Assembly (NCBI GenBank): GCA_003864495.1
Contig: ML133479.1
Location: forward strand, 730,294-794,293
Length of the DNA: 64,000 nucleotides
Reading direction: 5' to 3'
Origin: Nemopilema nomurai
Taxonomy: Eukaryota; Cnidaria; Scyphozoa; Rhizostomeae; Rhizostomatidae
Below, piece after piece: positions 1 to 11,898 of this stretch (position 1 is its first letter; every line of letters begins with the position of its first letter). The notes under the pieces are model-generated. The model made no database searches. It had not been told where the DNA came from and saw only the letters and a program-made list of their open reading frames with translations. Position numbers and translations under genes: made by a program.

Positions 1-1540
1 TGCAGTTAGTAATGACAATACACAAGTTAACAAAGTGTTTGTATCTACAAAAGAGATGAGTAGTCTGAGCAAATGACTCCAGGAAGATTAGAGGACCTGT
101 AGTACTGTGAAGCTTTAATTTTCATCAGTATAGCTAACAAAGTGCATGTTACTGAAAATGGGGGACCATTTTCAAGGAATAGTATAGTCTTGTACATGCT
201 TAGAAAATACTTCTTTTTCATATCTTGTGTACATTTCCTTTTAACTGCAAAAAAATTATTTTGAAAAAGACTTGGGAAACAGGAATAAGTGATGTTTCCT
301 TTTTCAAGAACAAACAATTTTCAAGGGGTGCAAATAACCCACTAAATTGCATGAGTTATGGTTGAATAAATATTGAAAACTTTGTAAATCACTAAAAGAT
401 GGCTTAAATACACTTATTAGCAGGGAATTTGAAAAAAGTTAGTTCTCAGTCCAGCAATTTTACAAAAATCAAACAAATCTACAACAGCTTATGTTCTATA
501 ACAAAATGATTGTAAAATTTCTCAAAGTTGTACCAATGTATTCATAAAAATTTTGAACTAGCGAGCTTCTTACAAAATGTGTGAAATGTTCCTTATTGTT
601 ACATATACTTATGGTAGATAGACAGAGCCTGATAATCTTCTGAAGCACACAACAATAGACAAGAAACTAATACCAACAAAAAGCAACCATATTACAACTA
701 CAAATAAAGGGCCACCAGCAAAATCTTGTGTAAAGAGCCTTTGATTAATTTTTCTTACTATTTTAGCCTAATTGCCTGTTTAAAATGTGCAAAAATTTTG
801 ACAAGGGGTTTTACCTGTGTAAGGCACCATAACTATTGATACATCATTATTATTTTGTTCATCAAAGCTGAATGAAGATTTTGATCCCTATTTGTCAGGC
901 ATAAAACATTTGTTCATATAGTTTTGTTCTTTTGTTTTGTACAATAAGTGTATTTACAAGCGTTAAAAAGAGACTTACATGCAATGGACTGGCAACTTAC
1001 TCTGCCAAGAACGTATCTTGAGAAATACTCTACAATAAACCTAACACAGTGCGAAAATAAATCAGTAAAATGAATAGTCAGAAGAGCATGTAGATCAATT
1101 TTAGTATCTTTACATGAAACAAAAGAAAAATTGAGAAGCCAATATTTGTCATAAACCTTCCTAACATAATTCTGATCAGCGGATAATAATTTGGCACAAT
1201 TATCCTTTTATTGCAAGACTAACAATGGCTTCTTAGAAAAGTTTCAGTGAAAATTTGTGTTACTGTCATATGATATATCTTTTCTCCCAGATTCCACCAT
1301 GGTTTACCACATGGGAGCAATGGCCAAACAGAATTCATTCTTCTTTCAATTTTGTAAGAAATGATCTGTGTTCTTTTCCTTTGATGCAAAATATGTTTCA
1401 TCTATGTACACAGACTAATTGAAGGTGTCAAGCCAAATTCAGAATGTGAGCAGCTTTTCTCCCAAAATGTATATATCTTGAGTTTAAATGTTGATGTTGT
1501 TAGCAAAATTCCATTTGATCACATTTATTTATACATGCAG
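1..1540. other. AT-rich stretch, no gene recognised
   Basis: Neither strand shows an open frame with recognisable protein character or a clear run of splice-flanked exons. Short open frames here are low-complexity and look like chance. It may be intron or upstream sequence of the possible gene end at 1541-1913. Confidence 0.5.
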
Positions 1541-1913
1541 GCTTTTGTGGGACAGGCGTGGGCCTGCTGTTTTCCAGGTGTGCAAAATATCGCACGCCTT
1601 CATTTATTTTGAAAGCAACAATTTTTTATTATTAGTTTCGTGGCTTTTCTTGTTGAAATTAATTTTCAGGCCACTTCAAAAAGGCTAGACAGCCTGTCAG
1701 GATTTTGGATTAAATAACAGTTTCCGGAATAATCATAGCCTTAATCATTTTGATTTACCAAACCACTTAACCCCTCTTGACCCCAGTATTTCCAAAAAGT
1801 CAATTTCAGAAAAAGAGACAGATTGGCAAAGTAGCAACCAAAACGTTGACACTCTTGATATGAAAACTTCTTCATCCCAGGACACAAGTGATAGCGATGG
1901 CAGTATATTTTAA
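1541..1913 (+). CDS. possible 3' end of an unidentified gene (low confidence)
   Basis: Two pieces look exonic on the plus strand. A 37-base block at 1541-1577 sits between a CAG acceptor and a GTGTGC donor. After a CAG at about 1696-1698, a frame opens and runs to a TAA at 1911-1913. Its product is polar and rich in Ser, Asn and Asp and ends in SDSDGSIF, which resembles a disordered acidic C-terminal tail. Earlier exons would lie to the left, perhaps outside the window, and I could not identify them. No family is recognised. The two pieces may not belong together, and the 37-base block may be fortuitous. Confidence 0.25.
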
Positions 1914-2181
1914 AACATTATAAAACGTTTGTTGATATTGATTGCCTTCCGTTGATATATCGATTAAGTTCTGTTCTTATTTCTGTGAAAACTTGAGCAG
2001 TTATCAATCATATTGCTGGAATCATTGTCCTTTTTGCAACTCCTGCGTACACCTACCATAATTACCTAGATTTTTCCAAAGAATTAGTGTCACACGCAAC
2101 CACATGCCACCACATGTCTGGATCACATCAGGCATGTGATGGTTAACAGGCCTGCTATAATTTTCCCACGAAAGCCTGACA

Positions 2182-2187
2182 TTTATT
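2182..2187 (-). terminator. polyadenylation signal AATAAA
   Basis: TTTATT on the plus strand reads AATAAA on the minus strand, about 20 bases after the C6orf120 stop codon. The 3' UTR would be very short. The placement fits that gene; no cleavage site can be seen directly. Confidence 0.5.
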
Positions 2188-2207
2188 CACAATCAGCCTT
2201 AAAAATA

Positions 2208-2762
2208 CTAGAAAATTACTTCAAGAATAATTTTGAGGATACCTACTAAAATTGTCCAAAGTACTGATTTAAAAGACTGTGTTTCTTCTTCATCACCATC
2301 AAATGTATAGCCAGGGTCATCAGCAAGTGATTGAGCATGATTTGACTCATAGGAACCCGCAAAATCAAGAATTGCTGTCAGTCTGTATTTTGTTGTTCTA
2401 GAATGGACATGTCCAAAGACAGCTATATACACTGGTCGTTTGTACAGTTTTGGAACTGTCACTTTATCAAGACCACAAGTAATTGACTGCAAATCGTAGT
2501 CAAAATATGAGGGTCTTTCTGCATCTTTTGAAACATAGATATCTGCATCCCCAACCAAACTCTCGAGAATGAGGGTAATGGTTCCCTTTTCATTCAGTAC
2601 AAAGTATGTATAATTTCCTGGTCCAACTGTACCAGTATGGGATGATATTACATTTTCTCCTAGTGTAAACTCCACTTTTGTGCATATGATGGCAAAGAAA
2701 AACAGCAGGAAATGCAATTGATGTGGCATATATGCCTTTACATAAACTTGGGGTTTCATCAC
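2208..2762 (-). CDS. C6orf120: UPF0669 secreted protein (C6orf120 homologue)
   Basis: A single-exon frame of 184 residues. A hydrophobic signal segment (about residues 12-30, HFLLFFFAIICTK) is followed by the family's core: GNYTYFVLN, GDADIYVS, the Cys of SITCGLDKVTVP, and RPVYIAVFGH. The C-terminus SVLWTILVGILKIILEVIF closely matches the vertebrate C6orf120 end, a hydrophobic helix. One N-glycosylation sequon (NYT) is visible. In vertebrates the protein is secreted or luminal and its biochemical role is poorly defined. Translation may start at the first Met or at Met12 (2729), which would put the signal peptide closer to the N-terminus. The gene is divergent from SPTSSA, about 1.06 kb away. 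The frame looks intact. Confidence 0.9.
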   Translation of the reverse strand: MMKPQVYVKAYMPHQLHFLLFFFAIICTKVEFTLGENVISSHTGTVGPGNYTYFVLNEKGTITLILESLVGDADIYVSKDAERPSYFDYDLQSITCGLDKVTVPKLYKRPVYIAVFGHVHSRTTKYRLTAILDFAGSYESNHAQSLADDPGYTFDGDEEETQSFKSVLWTILVGILKIILEVIF

Positions 2763-2867
2763 TCTAAGATGAAAAAAAACAAACCTTCAGGCAAATATGA
2801 TGATAAATTTAGACAATTGATGTATATTATTACTTCAGTTTTAGATAAGCATGTTTTGTCACAATAT

Positions 2868-2997
2868 CATAAAACATATCTATTAAGCCCTCCCTTTTAA
2901 GCAGAAATCTAAAAGAAGCCCCCTCTCTATTAAGCCCCCCACTAGGACCATGAGAATTAAAGAAGCCCCTCAGGGCCTTAATAGAGCTTTTACGGTA
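2868..2997. repeat. partial copy of a TACCGT-ended foldback element
   Basis: The right end reads ATAGAGCTTTTACGGTA, and the body has the C-rich phrases AAGCCCCCTCTCTATTAAGC and CACTAGGACCATGAGAATT. These match the reverse complement of the complete element at 55115-55251, including its terminus. The left end is degraded. A small dispersed non-coding repeat with no open frame. Confidence 0.6.
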
Positions 2998-3821
2998 TTT
3001 CCTTTAGCTACACCCAGTATGTAACATGCCTTGCATGTAACATATTAATATAAACAAACATATTAATAGATGGTACAAGTGTTCAAAGATGTCACATGAA
3101 ACACACAAGATGGTAACTCTATAATATCTCCTGAGGAATAATCTAATCAGAAAACGGGCTGGCATGGTTTTATAATCTGTCTCTTTCTGCTTCCTCTTCT
3201 CTCAATAGATATCGAAGTATACATGAAATAGATACTAGTTGTCTGATAGTGAGAACATCATGAACAGGTTTTCACTTATAGATTTACACAGCTTCAGGTA
3301 AACTGAACGGCAATTACTTTCCATCTCCTTATTAAGCCATATTAGTGAAACCTTAAAATTTAATATCAATCTGGCTGTAACCTTCATAGAACAACAAAGT
3401 CTTGGTGGAGAAATCATAGCCCTTCAACGGTGCCGATTCATTCCTTTTTTCTATTAGGCCCACAACAATCAATGTGACTTATGCCTTTAATGCAATCAAC
3501 ATTATTATCATCTTTATGTCGAAACATTGCCAAATGAAAATTCTGAACCCTTTATTTATGATAGCATTCTGAATACCTGGGCAACCCTCTACTATTCTGA
3601 CTCCACCGCCCCAGCGCCATGGTGCCTTGGCCTTCGCTTTGTTCCTAGGCAGACGACCTTCCTGAAAACGAGACAGAATTTCGCGAAACGAAAAGAAGAA
3701 CGGAAAAAATTTGGCACATATTGGGTGTGGTGGTAACCTGTTTGAATTGAATCTGCAAATTCGAGGAAAATTTTTACTTCTAAATTTTACCGAAACTTCA
3801 ATAGAAAGCAATCGAAGCGAC

Positions 3822-4028
3822 ATGGGTAAGCCACCAGCCAAAAGAAAGAGTCTGGATGAATGGATAGGCCTAAAATGGTATCAATATAAAGTTAACTCAG
3901 GCCTATACATGTTGGAGCCATGGGAAAGAAACTTTTTCAATTTAATGTTGCTGTGCATCCTTATAATGTCACTTTATACAGCGTATGTGTTTATGCCGTC
4001 CTACGCAATGAAGCATTTGGCCAACTGA
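3822..4028 (+). CDS. SPTSSA: serine palmitoyltransferase small subunit
   Basis: A 68-residue protein. The hallmark is WYQYKVNSGLYMLEPWERNF followed by one membrane helix (FNLMLLCILIMSLYTAYVF) and MPSYAMKH, closely matching vertebrate SPTSSA/SPTSSB (LYMLEPWER...ALYTGYVFMP). Family role: it binds the SPTLC1-SPTLC2 heterodimer in the ER membrane, raises activity and influences acyl-CoA chain choice in the first step of sphingolipid synthesis. I start at the ATG at 3822 and not at 3711: the family is 68-76 residues long and the upstream in-frame residues resemble 5' UTR. A basic N-terminal stretch (KPPAKRK) is longer than in vertebrates. Single exon, intact. The A/B split is a vertebrate event, so the symbol is approximate. 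Confidence 0.92.
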   Translation: MGKPPAKRKSLDEWIGLKWYQYKVNSGLYMLEPWERNFFNLMLLCILIMSLYTAYVFMPSYAMKHLAN

Positions 4029-5525
4029 GAGCGCGTCCACTATTAGCATTGCTGAAGCTTCGAAGGTAAACATGGACTTGAGTGCATCACTGACTTTGGA
4101 CATAATTGAGGCCGCAAAAAGCAAAGCAGCCAATTTCGTTTATTCATCAAGCAGAATAATATTTAAAGCATACATAACATAAAACTTGTAGCTCTTCTGT
4201 AACAAAAACATCTAGTTATAATTGTTAGGTAAGCAAACAATACCTTTGTAAAGTGTTTCAGTAACGTTGTCTGCGCAAGATGTTTCTTTTGTTATTAGGA
4301 AAAGTAAATATACGAAAAATATACAAGAAAGTTGCACAGCTGGGAAATTACTGCAAACTTTTTCACTATTTTCACTTATATGATAATTCTTCCTCATACA
4401 GCAGTCTAACCGGTCTAACATTTACAAATTTTGTCTTACAAGATTTTGTGTGAAATTTAGGACTTGAGATCTTTTCGTGGCACATCCCGAATAAATGTAG
4501 GTCAGAGAACATTTCACCATTTTCAAAGTGTTTAAAAGTTATAAAAGTTAAAACAATATGAGACAATCATTTACAATGAAAGCAAAAGGAGAGACACCCA
4601 TTATTGCAGTCCACCACTGGCATTAAATGGTCTAGCTGACCTTATTTCCATAATGATCCCCTATAAACACACCCAAGACTAAGAAAGTGTGATTGGAGTT
4701 TTTTAAAACTCTTAAGAGAGGACATAGCAAGTAACAAAGATCAACTTTGTGTCCTGTCTGAGACCCCTTGCTCCAATCTTAGAATGTCCTGCCCTTAGCA
4801 TTTATCCTGGATGTGCCTATGAATGCCTAGTAAGTTTGTTTTTAGACAGTAGAAGTGTACTTGAAAACATTTGAATGCACTGTTATTTGAACAAAGACAA
4901 ATTGTTCATATTTTCTTCTACTTGCATAGTGCTTTGTACACAGAGCTGTGAAAGTATAAATTCATATGTTGAGAAACTTTTGGCGTCTTATGGTCTTTTA
5001 AGATTTTTCAGTTTTGAAATGTTTCACCATCATTTAAAATGTGTGAGAATGTGCAGATTGGTTCAGGCATATCCAATTATTTGATTTGCAGGCTGAATGC
5101 GGCATGTTTTTGTCACTGTATCAGTGGTTTAAATTTGTTATTATGTTGATGATCTTGTACTGACAAATAGTTCCACAATAGGTTTTTTTTACATTTAAGG
5201 TCAAAATTAGGAACATGAATTGGTCATAAATGGTTGTTTGAAAGCAAAATTGAATATCAAATGTAGTTATAAGAAGGCACATTTTATACACATTGTCAGC
5301 TCTAAGTGTCATAAGGAGTGTAGCCAGATAATCAGTATTTATGAAACAGTGTAGTCATTTCATTTCACTTGTTTAAGGAGGGCAGCCCTTCAGCATAGCT
5401 GATTTTCAAGGGACCCTCCATTTACAAAACTTACAAATAAATATAATATGTATCATATAAAAATAATTGAGAATATTAAACAGTCAGGAAAACATGTCTA
5501 CATGCTGACAAGTCTCCAAACAACT
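4029..5525. other. intergenic, no gene seen
   Basis: Probably the SPTSSA 3' UTR followed by AT-rich intergenic DNA and the 3' flank of the convergent dehydrogenase gene. Open frames here are short, of biased composition, and lack recognisable domains. Confidence 0.5.
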
Positions 5526-6281
5526 TCACTTCCATTTTGACCAATGAGTCTCATCATTGATGTTCCAGTCTTTTGAAAATTCACTATCCAATGTCCCAAG
5601 AAGGACAAATCTAATAAATTTTGCTGCATCTGCAGAAGAAAGTATTTTCTCTTCTTTCTGAGCCTGATGAAAGTAATGTACATGTGGAAGGCTATGACTG
5701 CTAGCAAGTTTTACGTGTTCCCATAAGCCTTCAGTATCTACAACTCCAGGATGAATATTTGCAATATTGATGTTCGTTTCTTGCAATTCTACCTGAAGCT
5801 GCTTGAATAAACGGTAGAATGCCATCTTTGTTACACCATACGTTGTTGTTCCAAGCTGAGGCCTAAATGCCACTCCAGTCCCAAGGTGGACAATTCTTCC
5901 CTTAGCAATATTGAGTTTATCAAATAGACCTTTAGTAAGTGTCAAAGGGGCTGTAACATTAACCTTCATTGCATAATCAAAATCATGTTGATCTATCTCA
6001 AGAAGCTTTGCTGGTTGCCCAACTGCAGCATTTTGCACCAAATATTTGATTTCATCGCATTGTGGTACGGCACCAAGTATCTGACGGCAACAGTCTTCTG
6101 AAGTTATATCGATTTGCAAAGCTTTAATGTTGTTTGGTCTAGAAGCTTGATTCCTTGTGCACTCTAGTGGTTCCATTCTGCGCCCAATTGCTAGTACATT
6201 AAGGTCAAGTGAAGCTAGTTCTTTTGTCAATGCAGACCCAATACCTGTGCCAGCTCCTGTAATTACAGCCCAAGTCTTCAT
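5526..6281 (-). CDS. short-chain dehydrogenase/reductase, sepiapterin-reductase-like
   Basis: A classical SDR of 251 residues in one exon. The cofactor motif is TGAGTGIG right after the start (MKTWAVITGAGTGIG); then the LVQNAAVG equivalent of NNAG, the catalytic YGVTK (YxxxK), and HPGVVDTEG after it. The Ser usually found about 13 residues before the Tyr is a Thr (HLGTGVAF), a conservative change worth noting. The overall look resembles sepiapterin/benzil-reductase-type SDRs, likely cytosolic and NADP-linked, but the substrate cannot be read from sequence. The frame extends upstream to 6368. I choose the Met at 6281 because SDR folds begin just before the glycine motif. The start lies 183 bases from the ZFPL1 start on the other strand. 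Confidence 0.85.
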   Translation of the reverse strand: MKTWAVITGAGTGIGSALTKELASLDLNVLAIGRRMEPLECTRNQASRPNNIKALQIDITSEDCCRQILGAVPQCDEIKYLVQNAAVGQPAKLLEIDQHDFDYAMKVNVTAPLTLTKGLFDKLNIAKGRIVHLGTGVAFRPQLGTTTYGVTKMAFYRLFKQLQVELQETNINIANIHPGVVDTEGLWEHVKLASSHSLPHVHYFHQAQKEEKILSSADAAKFIRFVLLGTLDSEFSKDWNINDETHWSKWK

Positions 6282-6464
6282 TTTCAGTAAGGTAAGAATT
6301 CCAATCTGTCTGTCAGTGCTTGCATAACAGTCCCAAGTTGGTTCCATGTGGAACTGGGAACGAGGCACACGGCTACTTTGTGTACGAAGAAGACGTGGCA
6401 GCCAAAACAGTCGGCGTTCGTGTGGGGAGTAAAACCATCAATCCTCTAGCTAACTTTGAGCACG
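6282..6464. promoter_or_regulatory. likely bidirectional promoter, SDR gene / ZFPL1
   Basis: The two start codons face away from each other with only 183 bases between them, so both 5' UTRs and core promoters must fit here or overlap the coding sequence. No TATA box is evident. Inferred from gene geometry only. Confidence 0.5.
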
Positions 6465-9400
6465 ATGGGTCTATGCAAGTGTCCAAAGCGAAAGGTTACA
6501 AATCAATTTTGTTTCGAGCACAGAGTGAATGTGTGTGAGTTCTGCTTAACTTCTGGCCACCCCACGGTAAGCTTTGCTTGATTTAGGCCATAGATATATA
6601 GGTACGAGAACCTTACTTAGTGATCGTTTTATGCAAACGTTTGCACGCTCTCCAATCGATCGAAAATTTCTCGAATTAGTTATTTCGAGATGTCTTCAGT
6701 TTCTTGATCCATAAAGGAGTATGTTTATGATATTAGATTTACAACGTAATTGGCTTTTGTCCAGTAGGCAAGAAATTTTGCATACATCTATACGTATATG
6801 TTATTTTTTAGCTGGATGTGCACTTGTATTTTTTTGCTACATAATGTCTTGTGTAATGGTGGAAAGAAACTTGCAAACTCAAACAAGGAAACTGATATTA
6901 TTTGCTAATTAAATAAATCAAACTTGACTCACACAAATTCTCTTTTACAAACAGTGTATTGTGAAGTCCTATCTGCACTGGCTGCAAGATAGTGACTTTA
7001 ATCCTGTCTGCACATTGTGTGGTGAAATGCTTTCTAAGAGTGAATGCATCAGGCTTACATGTTATGGTAAGTTATATTAAATACGTATGTTTCTTTCTTT
7101 ATTGAATATCATGTAAAAATAATTTGCATCACCATTGGAACTTTTGTTTTTTGTTCAAAGTCACAACAACTAGAACACATAAGGCCATTTCAAGTGGTTT
7201 ACCTGGGCCTTACAGAAATAATGTTAGTGATATTTATCACAAATAAACAAGCAAATGGATAAGCAATGAGATATCAAATAAAGATGTTCCTATAAAGATA
7301 TATATATATTCCGACCAAGAGTGGTTTGATACAATTGGGTAGCACCCTTGTGGAAAGAAATTTCCTTCTGTCAGCGGTTGCCTTATGATTATATATATAT
7401 ATATATGCTCAATAAAAAAACAACTTGGTTGATTTTTCGCTGTAAGAGCTATTGAATATATATATCATTGTTTTCTTAACATCATAAGATATCAAAAGAT
7501 AAAATGAGATTAAACCTGTCAATATACGTTTCTGGAAAGAATTTTTGTTTTATTAATTTTTTTATCTTTTTTCAGATGTTTTTCATTGGGACTGCATAAA
7601 CAGACAGGCACTAAAAGCTTCGGAAGACCAACACTCATCTGAAATAAATTGTGCAATTTGTAAAGTATGTGTATAGTGCCACTTGATAAAATATTATGTA
7701 GTTTGGTTATTAATTTTGTTCTAGCTGTCATGATCGTTATTAATGATGCAGAATGAACAAGAATTTTTTCTTGGTATTTAGGTATTGTAAAACATTTCCC
7801 AAAGCAGACAACTTTAATTGGAGTTGTGTCAAAAAAAATTAGCTGCAAACTCTAGCTAAGATAAAAAATACCATTGATAGCAGTTTTGTAGGGCAAAAAT
7901 TACCACAATCCACTTTAAATGGTGTACCTGAATGTTTTCTGCCTGTCATAAGAAAATTATATGATTGTACAATCATTCAAAGCATTATTTTTCATTTACA
8001 GGCAAACATAATTCCACCAGAGAAACTTGTTTCGCCTGTTGCAGATGCTGTTAGAAAAATGCTGGCAACTGTTGCTTGGGGCAGGAAGAAGCTAGGATTG
8101 CCAATGATGGTAATTTCAATTAAGATTTATGTATGTAATAACAAAAAGTCATTGCTTGCTATGAAATTCTTAATTAATTCTTGGACTGCCTACTTTCTGG
8201 GGAGAAGTAACTATTACTGGAGGTAAATGTTTGCCAACACTAAATCCAAATCTGAGTTGTAGAACAGAAAAAGCCCAATGTTCATCTGAAAATATTTGCA
8301 ATGTTATTGCAGTGCCTCTACTTTGAATTTTTCTGCGTATGTGGATTGCACTGTTTTTTCTACTCATTTCAGGCCCTTTGTTCATGTGGGAGGGGGGGGG
8401 GTACTCTTGTGGTTGAGCTTCATGACCAAGTCATAACCCCTAGGGGGCTTAGAATGGGGACTATATGAGATACTCAATTAAGTATTGTATGTTTGAACTC
8501 CGTATATTTTTGTCTACTCTAACTAGTATTTTGTATTTTATTGCTCCTTCTGCCATATCATCAACAGCTCATTTGGTTGGTTGGACTAACATTTCTTTTC
8601 GTTTCAAGGCTCCAGCCACATCAACAACTAAACCTGAACAAGGTAGCTGTTCTCCATTTTGACAAGCTTTATTTGATGAACCCATTTTAAATCTTTCACT
8701 TTAAGCAAGTATTTTGTATTCTATCGCAATATCCAGTTCTATAATAATAGTCAAATAGCCAACACTATAATAGCCAGTTAAAAACCAGGTACTTGAAATC
8801 ACAATATTGATGTTTGCATCAAGAATTCATGTTAATTTAAAACTACTCTACTTTTGCCAACATTCCTAATGTTGTTACATACAAGTATAGGTGTTATACT
8901 TCTGTTACAAAGCTCTAATGACAAATTTCTCTCTAGCCAAGGAAGAGTTGGCAACACCTTCAAATGTATCCAGAAAAAAAGAATTAGCCCCGAATTTCAG
9001 TAGAACAGAACATAAAGATGATAGTAGCCCAGAGATTTTGGCAAACTTTTCTGGTGTTGACAATTCTATAGAAGATTCTCGTACACAGCAAATGCCACAT
9101 GCACCGTCAGCAATGCTGCAGAATACTTATGTGCGTGAAAAGTTTCATAATGAAGGTACAATCCCATACTTTCAGATAAATTCCAAATCACGAATTAATG
9201 AAGCTGCATTATGTGAACAAGTGATTTGCAGTACAAAACTTCACAAAGGCAAGACAAAGCAAAGCTAGTTTTCACATATTTTACGCATAAGTACTTTTTC
9301 GTCCTTTTGTACTTTTTTGAAGCTGCACTTACCAGCAATGCAAATTACGCTTCCAATGCTCTATAAATTCTGACGCGTCAAACATAATTGACTAATTTAC

Positions 9401-10090
9401 AACGTAATCCTACTGCTTGGGCACTCTATGGAGTTCAGAAATGCATTTCAACTGTACACAAAACCATTCAACTTCAATTTTGTAGCATCGAGGAGAGTGC
9501 CAGAGGCGAAGAAAGAGGAGAAGATTGACCTAACATTTGATCATGACGACGACAAATATCGGCGCAAAGGAATAAGGCACTGGCTGTCAAGACTCTTTCG
9601 GTAACTTGTTTGCATAACTGGGTAACAAAACCGAAACAATAGATGATCCTTCTTCTGTAGCAGCCTGTCATTTGGAAATTTATGCACTCTTAAAAACTGC
9701 GCCTAAATTGTGTACTTAAAACATCTTTAGTTCTTGACATTTTACATGTAATCCACATTCTGCTGCACACTTATATCAGGCAATGCTGATTTAGAACTGT
9801 CAGCTTTCAAATGGCATTTTACGTAGGAGCGTCATTAGAGTTCGATCCAAGACAATCTCATTATCTTGTGCCTTGCTTCTCATTTTAGGTTGCGAAGTAA
9901 CGCTCGATACGCGCCAGATGACCCCAACATCACATTCAAACGGGTGTCAGTCATCATGCTGCTTGTTGTTCTTGGATTCATGACTGTTATACTTCTGCTG
10001 ACAAGAGTCGGACGCAATTTCGCTGACCACGACAAACACCTTGATCCTAAGTTCAATCCTAATATCAGAATTTCTGACGGGAGAACTTGA
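6465..10090 (+). CDS. ZFPL1: ZFPL1, cis-Golgi zinc-finger membrane protein
   Basis: Eight exons with GT-AG boundaries and consistent phase: 6465-6566, 6955-7066, 7576-7664, 8002-8109, 8609-8642, 8937-9155, 9486-9600 and 9889-10090, giving 326 residues (human about 310). N-terminus [16 protein letters not shown] with a B-box-like Cys/His set, then a RING-type domain (CTLCGEM...CYDVFHWDC...CAIC), the conserved [14 protein letters not shown] and WGRKKLGLP, a Ser-rich linker, and [20 protein letters not shown] single membrane helix ([17 protein letters not shown]) is followed by the tail [10 protein letters not shown]. Family knowledge: an integral cis-Golgi protein that binds GM130 and maintains cis-Golgi structure. 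Exon 5 (34 bases) is the least certain. No frameshift is needed. Head-to-head with the SDR gene. Confidence 0.93.
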
Positions 10091-11830
10091 TAAATTGCCC
10101 ATTTAGCAAACTCCTAAATCTTGTTTGTCATAAAACGCACGATTCCTGAAGCCATTGAGGCTTTTCCATTTCTGCGAAGTTTGATTAATGAAGACAGAAA
10201 GACTGCTTTGGTAATCTGTAAGACTAGTTGGCGCTATGGCTGGGAAATAAAACACCACGATCATTTATTTGAAGCTACAATCAGACAACTTTCTTTTCAC
10301 TTTCATCGCCCGAGCACTTGTTTTCCAAGTCCGCTGTGGATATGACCGGGTGACCATGTGCAGTAGGGCCTTGGAGAGTCCTTTGTTTCTGCAACCGGAA
10401 TAATTCTAAGTGGCTTTACAAAAGAAGTATACGTGATTTGGCTCCAGTTTTCATTGCCTTGTTTCAATGTAGCATTTACATATATTGCAGCATTCCAACT
10501 GACCACGTGGTTAATATGTGGACATATGTTTCATAGCTTCAGTCTATACGAAAAGCTTCTCTGTAAACATTTAGTGATTGCCTCGATCATCTCCTCTGTT
10601 ATGCTTTTTAATAATTAGTCATTTTATGTTCGTACCGTTCGGTACTTGTTAATGGATTTTGCTCAGATTACATGTAGACCGTTATGTTTTCAATGTTACG
10701 CACAGACTGTGATGTAAAGCTTAGGATTATTATTAGTGGGTGGAAAGGGAGTACTCTTGGGTCAGATTACCTTGCTTAATATAAGTGACATATTCCGAAG
10801 GGACTAGCGAAAGGAAATTATAGGTGTTGAAGTAAACGCAACAGGTTCTTCTATTATTGTTAGCTAATCATGGAGTATGTTTAGAAAAATATTGTTTCAA
10901 TTGAGGTAGTTAATTACAATCATTTTTCATGTAAGTTATTTGAACAACAAATCGCTATCTATTTAATTCTTGTAATCTGCTGTATTTGAGACTTATTTGA
11001 GCCAAGCAAAGTTATAGGTATCCACAGACAAGTAATATCTCTTTACAACTGTCGTTTGAGGTGAAATGGTACACTTAATATTGTAGACAAAATAGAGACA
11101 CCTTGCTTCATAACCAAACACTCTTATTGCCATCGCAAAGGAAACAAACAAAAATTGCCATCCCTATAAGGAACCAGACTACTCAGACAAAGACAATCCC
11201 TAGCCTCGCGCAAGAAGTTACAGGTTTTTCAAAACTATCAACTTACTTTCCATCTTTTCTAAAACCTGTTTCCCTGCTGGTGACCAAGTATTTTGTTTGA
11301 ACGAACAACTATTAGGAATCAACTGTTACTAGGCATAAAGATACGTCAATCTATCATAGTCTCCTTTCAACTTAATCTGCCAATTTGCTTTGCAAGTTAA
11401 AAGATAAATGCAAAATCATGAACGGGTAATTGGTTCCTTTTGTTTTATTGAGAAACCTCAATTACTATGTTGTCCTCTACCTGATGTTGGTTACAGCTCT
11501 ACTCTTGCCTTTAACCGAATAATCGATGTCGTTCTACGTACAACTCTTCTTCTTTGCAGTGATTTTCACAACTGATCTTCGGTGCTAACTTGTTGCTATC
11601 AATTCCAACTACATTTGGTTGGATTCCTGCTATCTTGCTGAGTCAGCCACACGTCATCATAACAGGCCCCAGACCTCTGGAGTGACGTTGATACCATTCT
11701 TCGCACATGTTTTCCGTGTTTCTTCGCACACCTCCCTTCGGTGCCTTGATAGTTCTACCTTGTGCATGATAAACATCGGTCCACTTCCTGAGCCAAACAT
11801 GAATCCATGCAATTGATTAGAATCGAAGGA
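10091..11830. other. ZFPL1 3' flank and intergenic, no further gene seen
   Basis: Begins with the probable ZFPL1 3' UTR, including AATAAA at 10246. The rest shows no recognisable protein, RNA gene or transposon end. Confidence 0.5.
10246..10251 (+). terminator. polyadenylation signal AATAAA
   Basis: A canonical hexamer about 155 bases after the ZFPL1 stop on the same strand, and the first good one after it. Assigned by position. Confidence 0.45.
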
Positions 11831-11898
11831 CAAGCAACATCGCTCAAGCAACATCGCTCAAGCAACATCGCTCAAGCAACATCGCTCAAGCAACATCG
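11831..11898. repeat. 14-bp tandem repeat (5 copies) at the GPCR 1 stop
   Basis: CAAGCAACATCGCT repeats head to tail from 11831, the fifth copy being partial. Read on the minus strand, the unit contains the last codons and TGA of GPCR 1 (VDVA-stop), so the array is a serial duplication of the end of that coding region into its 3' UTR. Confidence 0.85.
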
